This document shows positions 1 to 6,326 of a DNA stretch of 8,256 bases, in pieces. The stretch is from an uncultured beta proteobacterium (GTDB lineage Bacteria; Pseudomonadota; Gammaproteobacteria; Burkholderiales; Burkholderiaceae): NCBI GenBank assembly GCA_903827075.1, contig CAIKGX010000179.1, positions 1-8,256 on the forward strand. Direction: 5' to 3'. The notes under the pieces were generated by a model. It was not told where the DNA came from, ran no database searches, and worked only from the letters and a program-made list of their open reading frames with translations. Position 1 is the stretch's first letter. Each line of letters starts with the position of its first letter. A program made the position numbers and the translations under genes.

Positions 1-993
1 ATTAAGGTTATTGACTTGGTATGCCCGTTTGCTAAGGGCGGTAAGGTTGGCTTGTTTGGTGGTGCGGGTGTAGGTAAGACCGTGAACATGATGGAATTGA
101 TTAACAACATTGCTAAGCAACACTCAGGTTTGTCCGTGTTTGCTGGTGTTGGTGAGCGTACTCGTGAAGGTAATGACTTCTACCACGAGATGAAAGAATC
201 TAACGTTATCGACAAAGTGGCGATGGTGTTTGGTCAGATGAATGAGCCGCCTGGCAACCGTTTGCGCGTTGCGTTGACTGGTTTGACAATGGCTGAAGCA
301 TTCCGTGATGAAGGCCGTGACATTTTGTTCTTCGTTGATAATATTTACCGTTACACACTCGCCGGTACTGAAGTATCTGCGTTATTGGGACGTATGCCTT
401 CAGCTGTAGGTTACCAACCTACTTTGGCCGAAGAAATGGGTAAGTTGCAAGAGCGTATTACTTCCACTAAGACGGGTTCTGTTACATCCATTCAGGCCGT
501 TTACGTTCCTGCGGATGACTTGACTGATCCATCACCTGCAACAACCTTCTTGCACTTAGACTCCACTGTTGTGTTGTCACGCGACATCGCTGCTTTGGGT
601 ATCTACCCAGCGGTTGATCCACTCGACTCCACTAGCCGTCAGCTCGATCCACAAGTGGTAGGTCAAGAGCACTATGATGTCGCTCGTGATGTACAGATGA
701 CATTGCAGCGTTACAAAGAATTGCGTGACATTATTGCGATTTTGGGCATGGACGAATTGTCACCAGAAGACAAATTGGCTGTATCCCGTGCACGTAAGAT
801 TCAACGTTTCTTGTCACAGCCGTTCCACGTTGCTGAAGTGTTTACTGGTTCGCCAGGTAAGTACGTTCCATTGAAAGAAACCATCCGTGGCTTCAAGATG
901 ATTTGTAGCGGTGAATTGGATCACTTGCCTGAGCAAGCGTTCTACATGGTGGGTTCAATTGATGAAGCCATCGAGAAAGCTAAGAAGCTTTAA
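1..993 (+). CDS. atpD: F1Fo ATP synthase subunit beta (N-terminus outside window)
   Basis: This is the catalytic beta subunit of the cytoplasmic F1 sector, which makes ATP from ADP and phosphate using proton flow through Fo. The frame is open from base 1, so the 330 visible residues are the C-terminal part; roughly 130 residues, mainly the N-terminal beta-barrel, lie upstream. Visible motifs, numbered from the first visible residue, are Walker A GGAGVGKT (20-27), GERTREG (51-57) whose Glu52 matches the catalytic glutamate, the Walker B aspartate in FVDNIYR (111-117), the ATP synthase signature PAVDPLDSTS (203-212) and DELSPED (251-257), the lever that contacts gamma and epsilon. The internal TTG at 16 is not the start because the family sequence continues upstream of it. 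atpC follows after 21 bases, as in a standard atp operon. The sequence is intact, with nothing unusual. Confidence 0.98.
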   Translation: MKVIDLVCPFAKGGKVGLFGGAGVGKTVNMMELINNIAKQHSGLSVFAGVGERTREGNDFYHEMKESNVIDKVAMVFGQMNEPPGNRLRVALTGLTMAEAFRDEGRDILFFVDNIYRYTLAGTEVSALLGRMPSAVGYQPTLAEEMGKLQERITSTKTGSVTSIQAVYVPADDLTDPSPATTFLHLDSTVVLSRDIAALGIYPAVDPLDSTSRQLDPQVVGQEHYDVARDVQMTLQRYKELRDIIAILGMDELSPEDKLAVSRARKIQRFLSQPFHVAEVFTGSPGKYVPLKETIRGFKMICSGELDHLPEQAFYMVGSIDEAIEKAKKL

Positions 994-1014
994 TCGAACT
1001 CATCTAGGGAAATT

Positions 1015-1431
1015 ATGTCAACCATACGCGTCGATGTAGTAAGTGCTGAGCAATCTATTTTTAGCGGTGAAGCCAAGTTTGTTGCGCTTCCTGGTGAGAG
1101 TGGTGAGCTCGGTATTTTGCGCGGCCACACCCCACTAATTACACGCATTCGTCCAGGCTCAGTTCGTATTGAAAAAGCTGATGGCGATGAAGAGTTTGTA
1201 TTCGTTGCCGGTGGCTATTTAGAGGTTCAGCCTGATCGTGTCACCGTATTGGCAGATACTGCTATTCGTGGTCATGATTTGGATGAGGCCAAAGCAACAG
1301 AGGCTAAGAAGCGCGCTGAAGAAGCAATGCAAAACCGTGGTACAGACTTTGATTTAGCGCTGGCCCAGTCTGAGTTCGCCATGGCAGCAGCACAACTGGC
1401 TGCTATTGCTCGCTTTCGTCGTAAAAAATAA
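1015..1431 (+). CDS. atpC: F1Fo ATP synthase subunit epsilon
   Basis: Epsilon is part of the central rotor stalk of F1; it couples gamma to the c-ring and can inhibit ATP hydrolysis. The 138 residues match the usual family length. Residues 1 to about 85 form the N-terminal beta-sandwich, including the conserved stretch LPGESGELGILRGHTPL and the later GGYLEVQPDRVTVLAD. Residues from about 88 to 138 form the charged, Ala-rich two-helix C-terminal domain used for autoinhibition. The ATG is preceded by a good Shine-Dalgarno AGGGA at 1006-1010, four bases upstream. It is the last atp gene of the operon. The next gene, hemE, starts 15 bases after the TAA in the same reading frame, which suggests co-transcription or translational coupling. 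Confidence 0.97.
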   Translation: MSTIRVDVVSAEQSIFSGEAKFVALPGESGELGILRGHTPLITRIRPGSVRIEKADGDEEFVFVAGGYLEVQPDRVTVLADTAIRGHDLDEAKATEAKKRAEEAMQNRGTDFDLALAQSEFAMAAAQLAAIARFRRKK

Positions 1432-1432
1432 A

Positions 1433-1440
1433 AGCCGGCT
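1433..1440. repeat. 8-bp perfect palindrome in front of hemE
   Basis: AGCCGGCT is self-complementary and lies 6 bases before the first TTG start candidate of hemE, where a Shine-Dalgarno would be expected. It is flanked by AAATA (1426-1430) and TATTT (1440-1444), which are also complementary. No purine-rich ribosome-binding site is present. It could be a chance palindrome, a protein site or a structure affecting hemE translation; the sequence does not decide. Confidence 0.35.
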
Positions 1441-1446
1441 ATTTCT

Positions 1447-2559
1447 TTGTTGTTAAATGATCGGTTTTTAAAAGCCTGCTTGGGTGAAGCGGTTGATCAA
1501 ACACCGCTTTGGCTCATGCGTCAAGCAGGCCGCTACCTCCCCGAATACAACGCTACGCGCGCGAGAGCAGGGAGCTTTTTAGGCCTTGCAAAAAATCCTG
1601 CTTATGCAACCGAGGTTACTCTCCAGCCTCTGGATCGATATCCTCTAGATGCAGCCATTTTATTTTCAGATATTTTGACCATTCCCGACGCAATGGGATT
1701 GGGTTTGAAATTTACTGCAGGTGAGGGACCCAGTTTTAATCACCCACTTCGCACTGAAGAGGCGGTTAAGAAATTACGTGTTGCTGATATGGATCAGCTC
1801 AAATATGTGTTTGATGCCGTCTCAGAAATTCGCAAAGCATTGGTTCAGGACGGCAAACAACGCGTTCCATTGATTGGTTTCTCGGGAAGCCCATGGACAT
1901 TGGCCTGCTACATGATTGATGGGTCTGGTTCTGATGATTTTCGCCATGCGAAGACCATGATGTTTAGCAGGCCCGATTTGCTGGAACATATTTTAGAAAT
2001 TAATGTTCAGTCAGTAGCAGCCTACTTAGCAGAGCAAGTAAAAGCTGGCGCACAAGCCCTCATGATTTTTGATACTTGGGGCGGCTTACTCCCAGATGGC
2101 TGGTATCAGCGCATGTCTTTGGCCGCAATGCAAAAAGTGATTGCTTTATTGCCGCGGGAGCATGATGGACGAAAAGTGCCAATTATTATTTTCACTAAAG
2201 GTGGCGGTCTCTGGTTTAACGACATGGCGCAAATTGGCGCGGATGTGATTGCAGTTGATTGGACGATGTCTTTAAGTCGGGCCCGCAAGCAATTGCTAGA
2301 AATCAACCAACTTTTAGCCTTACAAGGAAATTTAGATCCTTTGATATTGTTTTCAGAGCCAAAACAAATTGCTGCCGCTGCGACTGCTTTATTGGAAGAC
2401 TTGGCTAAAGCACCTGCATTAAAGTCAGGTCTTCATCCCTTGGATGGGCATATTTTTAATCTAGGTCACGGCATCAATCAGTTCACCCCTCCTGAGGGTG
2501 TGAGCGCCTTAGCTGAGACCGTCATATCTCAGTCAAAAGCGCTCAGGGCAAAGCAGTAA
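1447..2559 (+). CDS. hemE: Uroporphyrinogen decarboxylase
   Basis: This cytoplasmic enzyme removes four carboxyl groups from uroporphyrinogen III to give coproporphyrinogen III in haem synthesis. The 370-residue length is close to that usual for bacterial HemE. Visible family motifs are MRQAGRYLPEY (24-34) with the substrate-binding arginines 25 and 29, FSDILT (73-78) with the catalytic Asp75, Tyr155 in the CYMIDGSGS loop, FDTWGG (208-213), and GHGINQFTPPE (340-350) with His341. The start is uncertain: two adjacent in-frame TTG codons (1447, 1450) are candidates, the nearest upstream in-frame stop is that of atpC, and the first in-frame ATG (residue 24) would remove the conserved NDRFLKA segment. 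No clear ribosome-binding site precedes either TTG. It is probably expressed as an extension of the atp operon, linking haem supply to respiratory energy conservation (inference). Confidence 0.96.
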   Translation: MLLNDRFLKACLGEAVDQTPLWLMRQAGRYLPEYNATRARAGSFLGLAKNPAYATEVTLQPLDRYPLDAAILFSDILTIPDAMGLGLKFTAGEGPSFNHPLRTEEAVKKLRVADMDQLKYVFDAVSEIRKALVQDGKQRVPLIGFSGSPWTLACYMIDGSGSDDFRHAKTMMFSRPDLLEHILEINVQSVAAYLAEQVKAGAQALMIFDTWGGLLPDGWYQRMSLAAMQKVIALLPREHDGRKVPIIIFTKGGGLWFNDMAQIGADVIAVDWTMSLSRARKQLLEINQLLALQGNLDPLILFSEPKQIAAAATALLEDLAKAPALKSGLHPLDGHIFNLGHGINQFTPPEGVSALAETVISQSKALRAKQ

Positions 2560-2598
2560 TCCCAAGTAATTGCTAACTTAGCCAAGATATTGATAAAA

Positions 2599-2623
2599 GT
2601 TATGCACAGATTTGTGCAATAAC
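2599..2623. repeat. Hairpin/dyad downstream of hemE containing a DnaA box
   Basis: The left arm GTTATGCACA (2599-2608) pairs with the right arm TGTGCAATAAC (2613-2623) across a four-base GATT loop, giving 10 base pairs with one bulged A at 2618. The core TGCACA/TGTGCA is perfect. No T-run follows on the plus strand, so it is not a classical intrinsic terminator for hemE, although it could stabilise the 3' end of the mRNA. Its left arm contains a perfect DnaA box. Confidence 0.6.
2600..2608 (+). promoter_or_regulatory. DnaA box (TTATGCACA)
   Basis: This is a perfect match to the 9-mer consensus TTATNCACA bound by the initiator DnaA. The right arm of the surrounding dyad reads TTATTGCACA on the other strand, a box disrupted by one inserted base. 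DnaA binding is inferred from consensus only. Confidence 0.5.
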
Positions 2624-2712
2624 GAAAATACAGCAAGATTCGAGTGAAAGATAAACATTCACATTTACTAGTCTATATAAGCTATTGATTATTATAGATA
2701 AATAGTCAAATT

Positions 2713-2718
2713 TATAAT
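2713..2718 (+). promoter_or_regulatory. Candidate -10 element for priA
   Basis: A perfect TATAAT lies about 100 bases upstream of priA in very AT-rich DNA. No good -35 is found at 16-18 bases; TTGATT at 2685-2690 is too distant (22-base spacer). A second weak -10 candidate, TATAAA, is at 2740-2745. In DNA this AT-rich, such hexamers arise easily by chance, so this is a weak call. Confidence 0.25.
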
Positions 2719-2774
2719 TAAGGCATCAATTACTATTCCTATAAAATAGCTATAGAAATCAGTATTTGAGAATG

Positions 2775-2795
2775 ATATCCACAGACTTATCCACA
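2775..2795 (+). promoter_or_regulatory. Tandem DnaA boxes in the priA leader
   Basis: Two direct copies of TATCCACA (2776-2783 and 2788-2795) are spaced 12 bases start to start. The second is inside a perfect high-affinity-type box TTATCCACA (2787-2795). The first, ATATCCACA (2775-2783), has one mismatch. They end 23 bases before the priA ATG, so bound DnaA could block or modulate priA transcription, or the pair could be the edge of an origin-like array. Function is inferred from consensus. Confidence 0.55.
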
Positions 2796-2818
2796 AGCAA
2801 AAGAGAATCCTGAGCTAA

Positions 2819-4948
2819 ATGATGGCGGCGCCTATCGTAGTACAAGTAGTGCTGGATAAGCCCCTTGTTCAGGGCTTTGATTATCTTTGGGATGCTGAAA
2901 TTTTAGGCAAACTACCAGAAGTTGGCCATATTGTGGAAGTGCCATTTGGGCGCATTATGGCTATTGGTGTAGTAATTAAAGTAAGCACTCACTCTGAATA
3001 TGAAATCAATAAACTTAAGTTGATTAAGCGAGTAGCACCCCTGCCCCCTTTGGATCCGGCTTTGTTGCGGCTAATGAATTTTGCCAGTCAGTACTACATT
3101 CATTCATTGGGTGAAACGATCTTGCCGACCATTCCACAAATGTGGAGGAAGGCAGATGATTGGGAAAAAATTCCCAAGAAATTGGCTGCAGCAGAGAAAA
3201 AACAAAATAAAAAAGTGATTATTGGGGATGGATATATTGGCGAGGATCAGCTAAATCCAGAGCAAAAAAAAGCACTCAAAATATTAATGAGGGACTCATC
3301 TACAGAAAATGCATTCAGAGCAATTTTGTTGCAAGGACAAACAGGTAGCGGTAAGACAGCAGTGTTTTTAAATTGGCTTTCGACTACTTTGCAGGACCCC
3401 AGTGCTCAAGTGTTGATACTGGTTCCGGAAATTAATTTAACTCCCCAGTTAGAAAGAAGAGTAAAGGCCTATTTTCCTGAGAAGACGATGGCAGTTTTAC
3501 ATAGCGGAGTAAGTGAAAACAAAAGAGGCATTGCTTGGTATGAGGCGATAACAGGCAAAGCACAAATCATTTTAGGAACGCGCTTAGCAGCTTTAACCCC
3601 TATCCCTAATTTACGTGCTGTAGTCGTAGACGAAGAACATGATTCTTCATATAAGCAGCAAGAGGGGACAAGGTATTCCGCTCGAGACCTCGCAATATGG
3701 CGTGCACATGATCAATTAATACCCATATTGCTTTCATCGGCAACGCCTTCACTTGAAACCTGGATGGCGGCAAAGTCTGGTCGCTATGAATATGTACGGC
3801 TTGACCAGCGAGCGCAAGGTGCAGGTCTACCCAAAGTCAATTTGATTAATACCCGCGATCCACAAACTCAATTTAGTCCGGGAGATATGGGGGCAAGTAA
3901 ACAAAAACCGCTTGTCAGTAAAACTTTAGCTAATGCCGTCACAAAAAATCTAGCCGCTAAAAAACAGTGCTTGATATTAATTAATAGGCGAGGATATGCG
4001 CCCGTATTAAGTTGTAGTGCTTGCAATTGGCTGTCTAAATGCACTCAGTGCTCTGCATATATGGTTTTGCATAAAGCGGGCGCATTGGGCAAGAGATCTG
4101 TTCTTAGCTGTCATCATTGTGGCCTTGTGAAATCCATTCCAAGTCATTGCCCTGAGTGCGGTAACGCTGACCTAAAAACCTTGGGGCACGGCACCCAAAA
4201 GCTAGAAGATGCTATTGAAGAAATGTGGCCAGATGCCAGAGTACTGAGGGTGGATACAGACTCCAGTAGAAAGAGTAAAGGTGCTGAGGAACTCTTTCAG
4301 GAGATACATGATGGCAATGTAGATATCGTTGTGGGGACTCAAATGATTGCGAAAGGGCATGACTATCAAAACATTGGTTTAGTAGCCGTGCTTGATGCAG
4401 ACAGCCGATTGTATTCAGCTGACTTTCGAGCAGCTGAAAGATTATTTGCGCAATTGGTACAAGTTGCAGGTCGCGCTGGAAGAGCTGGTACCAGTGGTCA
4501 GGAAGGCGGAGATATCTACATTGAAACGCAGTATCCAGAAGCGGCCGTATTTCAGTATTTATTGCGGCATGATGTAGATGGCTTTCTAGCCTACACCGCT
4601 AGTGAGCGTGATGAGGCAAAATTACCACCCTTCTCCTATCAAGCCTTAGTTCATGCTGAAGCAAAAAGCTTAGATAAGGCCATCCAATTTCTAAGCGAAC
4701 TAAAGACCCGCTTGAAAAATCAAGGTTTAATCAATAAAGAGTTAAAGGTCTACGACCCAGTACCTAAAGCGGTTATGAGGGTTGCGGGGTCAGAGCGGGC
4801 CCAGCTCGTGATCGAATCAGCCAATCGAAAGTTATTGCAAGAGGCACTAGAAATAATCGATCAGCAATTACGACAAAGCTCACAGGGACGCATTAGTAAG
4901 ACTTCACGCATACGTTGGCTGATCGAGCGGGACCCTATCAATATCTGA
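2819..4948 (+). CDS. priA: Primosomal protein N', replication-restart helicase PriA
   Basis: PriA recognises stalled or repaired replication forks, unwinds the lagging arm 3' to 5' and loads the primosome so that the replicative helicase is reinstalled. The 709 residues compare with about 730 in E. coli. In order: an N-terminal 3'-DNA-end-binding domain (about 1-105, FDYLWDAE then VEVPFGR), a short charged linker (about 110-140), helicase lobe 1 with Walker A GQTGSGKT (173-180), DEEH box (271-274) and SSATP (306-310), a zinc module with eight cysteines in four pairs (399/402, 408/411, 431/434, 444/447), lobe 2 with VVGTQMIAKGHD (504-515) and QVAGRAGRAG (548-557), and the C-terminal domain. 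All key residues are present. The start is ATG 2819 or the adjacent ATG 2822; the Shine-Dalgarno is weak. DnaA-box-like sites lie just upstream. It converges with gcvH, 18 bases away. Confidence 0.97.
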   Translation: MMAAPIVVQVVLDKPLVQGFDYLWDAEILGKLPEVGHIVEVPFGRIMAIGVVIKVSTHSEYEINKLKLIKRVAPLPPLDPALLRLMNFASQYYIHSLGETILPTIPQMWRKADDWEKIPKKLAAAEKKQNKKVIIGDGYIGEDQLNPEQKKALKILMRDSSTENAFRAILLQGQTGSGKTAVFLNWLSTTLQDPSAQVLILVPEINLTPQLERRVKAYFPEKTMAVLHSGVSENKRGIAWYEAITGKAQIILGTRLAALTPIPNLRAVVVDEEHDSSYKQQEGTRYSARDLAIWRAHDQLIPILLSSATPSLETWMAAKSGRYEYVRLDQRAQGAGLPKVNLINTRDPQTQFSPGDMGASKQKPLVSKTLANAVTKNLAAKKQCLILINRRGYAPVLSCSACNWLSKCTQCSAYMVLHKAGALGKRSVLSCHHCGLVKSIPSHCPECGNADLKTLGHGTQKLEDAIEEMWPDARVLRVDTDSSRKSKGAEELFQEIHDGNVDIVVGTQMIAKGHDYQNIGLVAVLDADSRLYSADFRAAERLFAQLVQVAGRAGRAGTSGQEGGDIYIETQYPEAAVFQYLLRHDVDGFLAYTASERDEAKLPPFSYQALVHAEAKSLDKAIQFLSELKTRLKNQGLINKELKVYDPVPKAVMRVAGSERAQLVIESANRKLLQEALEIIDQQLRQSSQGRISKTSRIRWLIERDPINI

Positions 4949-4966
4949 GTTGGCGCTAAGCTTTTT

Positions 4967-5359
4967 CTAAGCCCCATTATTTGAGCTGTATTGTTGAAAC
5001 TCCATGAGTTTTTCAAAATCTGCAGCAAGATCTTCCTTAGTGCCTGGCTTGATCTTAAATAACCAGGTCCCATAAGGATTTTCATTAACAGTTTCTGGAT
5101 TTGCATCCATCACTTCGTTAAGGGCAATAATTTCACCGCTAATGGGAGCATGGATATCACTAGCCGCCTTTACCGATTCAATTGCCGCTATAGCCTCACC
5201 TTGCCTTACTGTCTGTCCTAACTTTGGCGCCTGAAAGAACATCACATCACCCAAGGCTTCTTGCGCGTGATTGCTAATGCCAACCCATACTTGACCATCC
5301 TCCTCGAGGGAAGCCCATTCATGGGTTTGTGCAAATTTAAATGTGTCGTGTGTCTTCAT
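4967..5359 (-). CDS. gcvH: Glycine cleavage system H protein (lipoyl carrier)
   Basis: The H protein carries the methylamine group of glycine on a lipoyl arm between the P, T and L proteins of the cytoplasmic glycine cleavage system, and in some bacteria also serves in lipoate relay. The 130-residue length fits the family. The lipoylation site is Lys64 within ESVKAASDIHAP (61-72), preceded by the typical THEW motif (12-15) and GISNHAQEALGDV (27-39), and followed by NPETVNENPYGTWLFKI. The ATG at 5357-5359 has an AGGA Shine-Dalgarno (complement of 5366-5369) at good spacing. gcvT and gcvP are not adjacent: the neighbours are priA (convergent, 18 bases) and a divergent hydrolase 71 bases away. 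The gap is too short to hold a glycine riboswitch. Confidence 0.95.
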   Translation of the reverse strand: MKTHDTFKFAQTHEWASLEEDGQVWVGISNHAQEALGDVMFFQAPKLGQTVRQGEAIAAIESVKAASDIHAPISGEIIALNEVMDANPETVNENPYGTWLFKIKPGTKEDLAADFEKLMEFQQYSSNNGA

Positions 5360-5430
5360 TATTTATCCTGTGAGATATATTCTATCTTCTCTGCCATAAA
5401 CTAGAGACTTACTTCATTAAGAGTTTTTAT

Positions 5431-6069
5431 ATGCCAATCAAACTAGGAATTGTTCCGGTTACGCCATTTGAGCAAAATTGTTCTATTTTAGTTTGCCAAG
5501 AAACTGGTGATGCAGCCATTGTTGACCCGGGTGGTGATATCGATAAGATATTGGACGGCGTTAAGCAGTTGGGCGGTACGGTAAAAAAGATTTTGCTAAC
5601 CCATGGACATCTTGATCACTGCGCAGCTGCAAAGGATCTTTCCGATCAGTTAAATGTACCGATTGAGGGACCACAAATTGATGAGCAGTTTTGGTTAGAT
5701 CAGCTGCCAGAGCAAACAGTTCGCTTTGGATTTGGACATGCGAAAGCATTTGTGCCAACGCGTTGGCTGGAAGATGGTGATCATGTTCAAGTAGGCAATG
5801 TGGATTTAGAGGTGTTGCATTGCCCTGGCCACACTCCAGGTCATGTAGTGTTCTTCGACAAGGAAGATAGATTGGCTTTAGTTGGAGATGTTCTATTTGC
5901 CGGCTCCATTGGTAGAACAGATTTTCCTCGAGGAAATCATGCAGATCTCATTAACGCTATTAAGACAAAGCTATGGCCGCTAGGCGATGATGTGCAGTTT
6001 GTGCCTGGGCATGGTCCTATGTCTACATTTGGCAAGGAGCGCCAAACTAATCCCTACGTGGGGGATTAA
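5431..6069 (+). CDS. YcbL-type MBL-fold metallo-hydrolase (glyoxalase II-like)
   Basis: This 212-residue cytoplasmic enzyme belongs to the metallo-beta-lactamase fold. The metal-binding set is complete: THGHLDH (57-63, giving His58, His60, Asp62, His63), His134 in CPGHTPGH (131-138), bridging Asp153 in VGDVLFAGSIGRTDFP, and His194 in VPGHGP. Length and the VTPFEQNCSIL opening resemble the single-domain YcbL/glyoxalase II-like group, which lacks the C-terminal substrate-binding domain of classical GloB. Likely substrates are glutathione thioesters such as S-D-lactoylglutathione, but this is family inference; a persulfide dioxygenase or another thioesterase role cannot be excluded. A Shine-Dalgarno AAGAG (5419-5423) sits 7 bases before the ATG. 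It is divergent from gcvH and convergent with the small zinc-ribbon gene, so it is probably monocistronic. Confidence 0.9.
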   Translation: MPIKLGIVPVTPFEQNCSILVCQETGDAAIVDPGGDIDKILDGVKQLGGTVKKILLTHGHLDHCAAAKDLSDQLNVPIEGPQIDEQFWLDQLPEQTVRFGFGHAKAFVPTRWLEDGDHVQVGNVDLEVLHCPGHTPGHVVFFDKEDRLALVGDVLFAGSIGRTDFPRGNHADLINAIKTKLWPLGDDVQFVPGHGPMSTFGKERQTNPYVGD

Positions 6070-6070
6070 A

Positions 6071-6091
6071 AATAATAGGCGCTTGTGAAGC
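6071..6091 (-). terminator. Weak hairpin between convergent genes
   Basis: GCTT-GTG-AAGC (6081-6091) forms a short 4-bp hairpin in the 32-base gap between two convergent genes. Read on the minus strand it is followed, after GCC, by a T-rich stretch (TATTATTTTT, complement of about 6068-6077), which could terminate the desaturase/zinc-ribbon transcript. The stem is short, so this is a tentative call. Confidence 0.2.
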
Positions 6092-6101
6092 TAGGAAAAA
6101 A

Positions 6102-6287
6102 TTAAGCTTTAGCTGAGCCAGTACGATGAGTACGGTTATATAGACAGCTAGCGCAAATCCAGCGCTGCTTGCGATTGCTCGTTGGAATCCAGGTACCACC
6201 TTCCAGGCGCTTTTCGCGGCTGCAAGAGGAGCAAAATTTAAGGCTCTGAGAGGTGTCTTGAGCGGCGGCTGGAGTCGAGGTAGTCAT
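6102..6287 (-). CDS. Small CxxC/CxxC zinc-ribbon-like protein, function unknown
   Basis: The predicted protein has 61 residues from ATG 6285-6287; an in-frame TTG at 6303-6305 would give 67. I do not recognise the family. After a Ser/Thr/Ala-rich N-terminus of about 15 residues there are two cysteine pairs, FCSSC (Cys19, Cys22) and ICASC (Cys45, Cys48), 22 residues apart, in a basic context (EKRLEGG, NRKQRW, NRTHRTG). This is the pattern of a single zinc ribbon, suggesting nucleic-acid or protein binding. There is no signal peptide or membrane segment. It lies 39 bases downstream of the desaturase on the same strand and is probably co-transcribed with it. Neither start has a convincing Shine-Dalgarno. 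The conserved-looking cysteine spacing argues that it is a real gene, but the support is from this one sequence. Confidence 0.7.
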   Translation of the reverse strand: MTTSTPAAAQDTSQSLKFCSSCSREKRLEGGTWIPTSNRKQRWICASCLYNRTHRTGSAKA

Positions 6288-6326
6288 GGGCAACGGGTAA
6301 TCCAAATCTTATACAGAAGATCTATT

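Larger units (their letters stand above)
2560..2818. promoter_or_regulatory. hemE-priA intergenic region, AT-rich with DnaA boxes
   Basis: This 259-bp gap is the longest non-coding stretch in the window and separates two same-strand genes. Bases 2661-2760 contain 21 G/C and 79 A/T by direct count. It holds perfect DnaA consensus sites (TTATNCACA) at 2600-2608 and 2787-2795, a one-mismatch site at 2775-2783 and a weaker 7/9 match at 2655-2663, so the AT-rich stretch lies between boxes. It also contains small AT-rich dyads, for example CTATA (2739-2743) with TATAG (2751-2755). It must carry the priA promoter or leader. The combination resembles a DnaA-bound region with a DNA-unwinding element; whether it is an origin or a regulatory site is not decidable from sequence alone. 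Confidence 0.6.

Noticed and set aside
16..993. A beta-subunit gene starting at TTG 16
   Set aside because: Bases 1-15 continue the family sequence in frame (IKVID before LVCPFAKGG), so the true start lies upstream of the window.
2602..2622. A 6-codon ORF (ATG to TAA) inside the hairpin downstream of hemE
   Set aside because: It has no ribosome-binding site and coincides with the dyad; chance is the simplest explanation.
4956..4972. CTAAGC-TTTTT-CTAAGC between priA and gcvH as a bidirectional terminator
   Set aside because: The two CTAAGC copies are direct, not inverted, so they do not form a hairpin.
4861..5106. Minus-strand 81-codon ORF across the priA/gcvH junction, and other out-of-frame ORFs inside atpC-hemE, priA, the hydrolase, the desaturase and the cytochrome gene
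   Set aside because: They overlap well-supported genes in other frames and have no recognisable domain or ribosome-binding site.
5360..5430. Glycine riboswitch upstream of gcvH
   Set aside because: The 71-base divergent gap is too short for a glycine aptamer plus promoters, and no aptamer-like pairing is visible.
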